Assembly (NCBI RefSeq): GCF_001983105.1
Contig: NZ_MOMC01000053.1
Coordinates: forward strand, 89,502 to 96,153
DNA length: 6,652 nucleotides
Direction of reading: 5' to 3'
DNA from: Pseudofrankia asymbiotica
Lineage (GTDB): Bacteria; Actinomycetota; Actinomycetes; Frankiales; Frankiaceae
A model generated the notes under the pieces. That model saw nothing but the letters and a program-made list of their open reading frames with translations, did not search any database and had not been told where the DNA came from. Every line of letters starts with the position of its first letter. Position 1 is the stretch's first letter. Shown piece by piece: positions 4,559 through 6,652 of the stretch. The position numbers and the translations under genes are program-made.

Positions 4559-6508
4559 ATGGCGGACCAGCTGGATGAGCTGCCGCGGCCGGGCGACGGG
4601 GCTCGCCCGGACTCAGCGGCCGTCGCGACGGCGACCGACGAGACCGCCGCGGACGGCGCCACCACGGCGGACAACCACGTCTCGGACGGCACCCTCACAA
4701 CCGACCGCCCCCTCGAGGCCGATGACGGCCCCCTGCCGGAGGACGCCGAGGCCGGCGCCGGCCTGGCCGAGGCCGCGACTGAGGACGCGGGCAACGGCGA
4801 GCCCGTGGACACCGGCCAGGCGGCGGCCGAGGCGGGCGCCGCGAATCAGGCACTCGCGACGGCCGTCGGGGGCGAATCCGGCGAACCGGACGCGGATGCC
4901 GACGCGGATGCCGATGCCGAGGCCGAGGCCGAGGCCGAGACGCTGCCTCCGACCGCGGAGACCGCCGCGGTCACGGCGGAGGATCGCGACACCGCGGAGG
5001 ATCACGACACGGAGGAAGATCCCGAGACGATCAGGGAGACCGCCGGGATCCTCACCGAGTTCGCTCACGTCGTCGGCGACCCACGCGCGGCCGCGCGCCT
5101 CACGGTCACCGGGCCTGTCGACGTCCTGCCGAGCATCTACCGGGTGACCGCCGCGGCCACGATCTCCGTCGCCGCGGCCGCGCACGGCGCCGCCGAGCTG
5201 TGGGCCGCCAGGTCGGGCGAGGACGTCCTGCCGGTGAGCGTCGACACGCGGCACGCCGCGGCCGCGTTCCGCAGCGAGCGGTTGCTGCGGATCGCCGGCC
5301 GGCCAGCGCCGAGCCCGTGGGACGCGCTCTCCGGGTACTACCGCGCCGGCGATGGCCGCTGGGTCCAGATGCACTGCAACCTGCCGCATCACCGGGCCGG
5401 AGTGCTGGACCTGCTGCGCACGCGCGCCGACCCGGTCGCGGTCGCCCGGGCGGTGGCCCGGTACAACGCGGCCGACCTGGAGGCCGAACTTCAGTCGATG
5501 GGCATGTGCGCCTCGATGGCCCGCGAGGAGCGGGAGTGGTGGGCACACCCCGCCGGGCAGGCCGTGGCCGGGTTGCCGCTGGCGGAGACCTCGCGGCTCG
5601 GCGACGGCGGCGACGCGCGCGGCGGGCCGTCCGCCGTGGGCCGGACGCGGGGGACGCGGGCACCGGCGATGCCCGCGCAGGCGCTGTCCGCGCAGGCGCA
5701 GGCCCGTCCGTCGCCGTCCCGCCCGGCGGCCGGCCTGCGCGTCCTGGACATGACAAGGGTGATCGCCGGGCCGGTGTGCGGGCGGGTGCTGGCCTCGTTC
5801 GGGGCGGACGTGCTGCGGGTCGGCGCCGCCCACCTGGGGGATGCGCGCGCCCTGGTGATCGACACCGGCTTCGGCAAGCGGAGCACGTTCCTGAACCTGC
5901 GCGTCGCCTCGGACGCGCGCCGGCTGCGGGAGCTGGTCGCGCAGGCGGACGTCGTGGTGCAGGCCTACCGGCCCAAGGCACTCGACCGTCTCGGGTTCGG
6001 GCCGGAGGCGTTGGCCAGGATCCGGCCGGGCATAGTCTGCGCGACGATCAGCGCCTACGGCCGGGTCGGCCCGTGGAGCGGGCTGCGTGGCTTCGACAGC
6101 CTGGTACAGACGGCGTCGGGAATCGCCCTGGCCGGGGCTCGCGCGAGCGACTCGGACCGGCCGGTGCCGCTGCCCGCGCAGGCGCTGGATCACGCCACGG
6201 GCTATCTGGCCGCCCACGGCGTGCTGGCCGCGCTCGCGCGCCGCGAACGCGAGGGCGGCAGCTGGCACGTGCGGCTCTCGCTCGCGCAGACCGGCCGCTG
6301 GCTCGTGTCCCTGGGCGAACGTGACACGTTCGACCTGCCCGAGCCCAAGGACAACGAGATCGGCCCGTACCGGCGCACGATGCGCAGCGAGTTCGGCGAA
6401 CTCTCCTACATCGCGCCCGCTGGCTCCGTCGGTGGCGCGACTCATGGCTACGACCGTCCGCCGAGCTCTCTCGGCGCTCATCAGGCCGGCTGGGCGCCCA
6501 TCCGCTGA
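4559..6508 (+). CDS. CoA-transferase family III (CaiB/BaiF-like) protein with acidic N-terminal extension and swapped halves
   Basis: A 649-residue protein, longer than the roughly 380-450 of common family members, which move CoA between carboxylic acids or racemise acyl-CoAs. Residues 1-160 are acidic low-complexity sequence with a (D/E)A run at 111-127. Residues about 190-345 resemble the C-terminal half of a CaiB protein (AAATISVAAAAHGAAELWAARSG, then the small domain YYRAGDGRWVQMHCN and WWAHPAGQAVAGLP). A Pro/Ala/Arg/Gly-rich linker (346-390) leads to an N-terminal-like half: GLRVLDMTRVIAGPVCGRVLASFGADVLRVG (392-422), GKRSTFLNL (439-447), ADVVVQAYRPKALDRLGFG (463-481), ISAYGRVGPWSGLRGFDSLVQTASG (497-521) and ALDHATGYLAAHGVLAALARRE (542-563). 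Asp544 aligns with the catalytic Asp of the family. The ATG at 4559, after GAGGTGGGTGGGGAG, is preferred; an in-frame GTG at 4526 would add 11 residues. Substrate unknown. Confidence 0.85.
   Translation: MADQLDELPRPGDGARPDSAAVATATDETAADGATTADNHVSDGTLTTDRPLEADDGPLPEDAEAGAGLAEAATEDAGNGEPVDTGQAAAEAGAANQALATAVGGESGEPDADADADADAEAEAEAETLPPTAETAAVTAEDRDTAEDHDTEEDPETIRETAGILTEFAHVVGDPRAAARLTVTGPVDVLPSIYRVTAAATISVAAAAHGAAELWAARSGEDVLPVSVDTRHAAAAFRSERLLRIAGRPAPSPWDALSGYYRAGDGRWVQMHCNLPHHRAGVLDLLRTRADPVAVARAVARYNAADLEAELQSMGMCASMAREEREWWAHPAGQAVAGLPLAETSRLGDGGDARGGPSAVGRTRGTRAPAMPAQALSAQAQARPSPSRPAAGLRVLDMTRVIAGPVCGRVLASFGADVLRVGAAHLGDARALVIDTGFGKRSTFLNLRVASDARRLRELVAQADVVVQAYRPKALDRLGFGPEALARIRPGIVCATISAYGRVGPWSGLRGFDSLVQTASGIALAGARASDSDRPVPLPAQALDHATGYLAAHGVLAALARREREGGSWHVRLSLAQTGRWLVSLGERDTFDLPEPKDNEIGPYRRTMRSEFGELSYIAPAGSVGGATHGYDRPPSSLGAHQAGWAPIR
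4889..4939 (+). repeat. Asp-Ala/Glu-Ala codon repeat in the CoA-transferase gene
   Basis: Seventeen codons alternate an acidic residue with Ala: five Asp then four Glu, with Ala between. The DNA is a degenerate 6-bp tandem repeat of GAY/GAG plus GCG/GCC, the last part exact (GAGGCC repeated). It encodes residues 111-127 of a disordered acidic region. Such a tract can expand or contract by slippage, so its length may vary among strains without breaking the frame (6-bp unit). Confidence 0.85.
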
Positions 6509-6652
6509 ATGCCGATACGTGTGGCGCGTCAGGTGGGGCCCGCCAGGCGACATATTGGCAATCGACGTGAACCGTATCAGCCGACCGTTTTCTTTGCTCG
6601 ATTGCCCGACGCGGGTCAGCGACCGCGCCTGGACGGCGTCACACGTCCCATT
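6509..6652. other. Non-coding tail after the CoA-transferase gene
   Basis: There is no gene or clear terminator in the 144 nt shown. The stretch about 6550-6605 is poorer in G+C than the rest of the window and holds a 9-nt inverted repeat. It may be the upstream region of a gene beyond the right edge; a TTGGCA at 6555-6560 has no well-spaced -10 partner. Confidence 0.5.
6557..6606. repeat. 9-nt inverted repeat GGCAATCGA ... TCGATTGCC
   Basis: Exact complementary arms at 6557-6565 and 6598-6606 are separated by 32 nt that include a pyrimidine-rich GTTTTCTTTG. It could be two half-sites for a regulator or a long-loop stem; chance remains possible at this length. Confidence 0.4.

Noticed and set aside
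5200..6324. A 374-codon plus-strand frame inside the CoA-transferase gene, considered as evidence for a frameshift
   Set aside because: The main frame keeps family motifs from about residue 190 to the end with no loss of similarity, so no frameshift is needed.
6522..6545. TGGCG ... CGCCA as a terminator of the CoA-transferase gene
   Set aside because: Only 5 bp of stem with a 14-nt loop, which is too weak to call.
4613..6553. A 646-codon minus-strand open frame opposite the CoA-transferase gene
   Set aside because: Its sense partner carries recognisable CoA-transferase motifs. This frame is Arg/Gly/Ala-rich with no domain and is a composition shadow.

Overview
The window is very GC-rich chromosomal DNA with strong G/C preference at third codon positions, GC-rich Shine-Dalgarno sites, an FmdB protein of the 'CPAGH' zinc-ribbon type and a CaiB/BaiF-like CoA-transferase. 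This points to a high-GC actinomycete. A Frankia-like organism is plausible, but that is inference; no gene here fixes the genus.

Positions 1-2710 (minus strand) hold the start of a branched-chain amino acid (LIV/HAAT-type) ABC transporter operon, read from right to left: a lipoprotein solute-binding protein (livK-type, 1523-2710), a 438-nt gap, the permease livH (152-1084), and the first 51 codons of the second permease livM (1-155), which overlaps livH by ATGA. The ATPase genes (livG, livF) would be expected beyond the left edge. A strong GC-rich hairpin lies just after the livK stop and probably limits read-through into livH/livM, so the binding protein would be made in excess over the membrane parts. 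The gap also holds a perfect 20-bp palindrome and a spaced direct repeat.

Positions 2711-3338 are a 628-nt non-coding stretch that should contain the livK promoter; I see no credible gene in it. Positions 3339-4246 (minus strand) carry a small FmdB-type zinc-ribbon protein and, upstream of it, a J-domain protein with two C-terminal membrane segments. The FmdB gene has no visible ribosome-binding site but has a -10-like hexamer placed to give a leaderless transcript.

A divergent intergenic region (4247-4558) separates these from a plus-strand CoA-transferase family III-like gene (4559-6508). Its protein has a roughly 155-residue acidic, Ala/Asp/Glu-rich N-terminal extension with a Asp-Ala/Glu-Ala run. 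Its CoA-transferase halves appear in swapped order: a C-terminal-like half comes first, then an N-terminal-like half that carries the candidate catalytic aspartate. The last 144 nt (6509-6652) hold no recognisable gene.

The liv operon serves amino acid or related amide/short-chain acid uptake. The CoA-transferase suggests acyl-CoA metabolism, but nothing in the sequence ties the two together. I see no phage, IS, CRISPR, tRNA or rRNA sequence. The most unusual item is the permuted-looking CoA-transferase; no clear new multi-gene system is visible.
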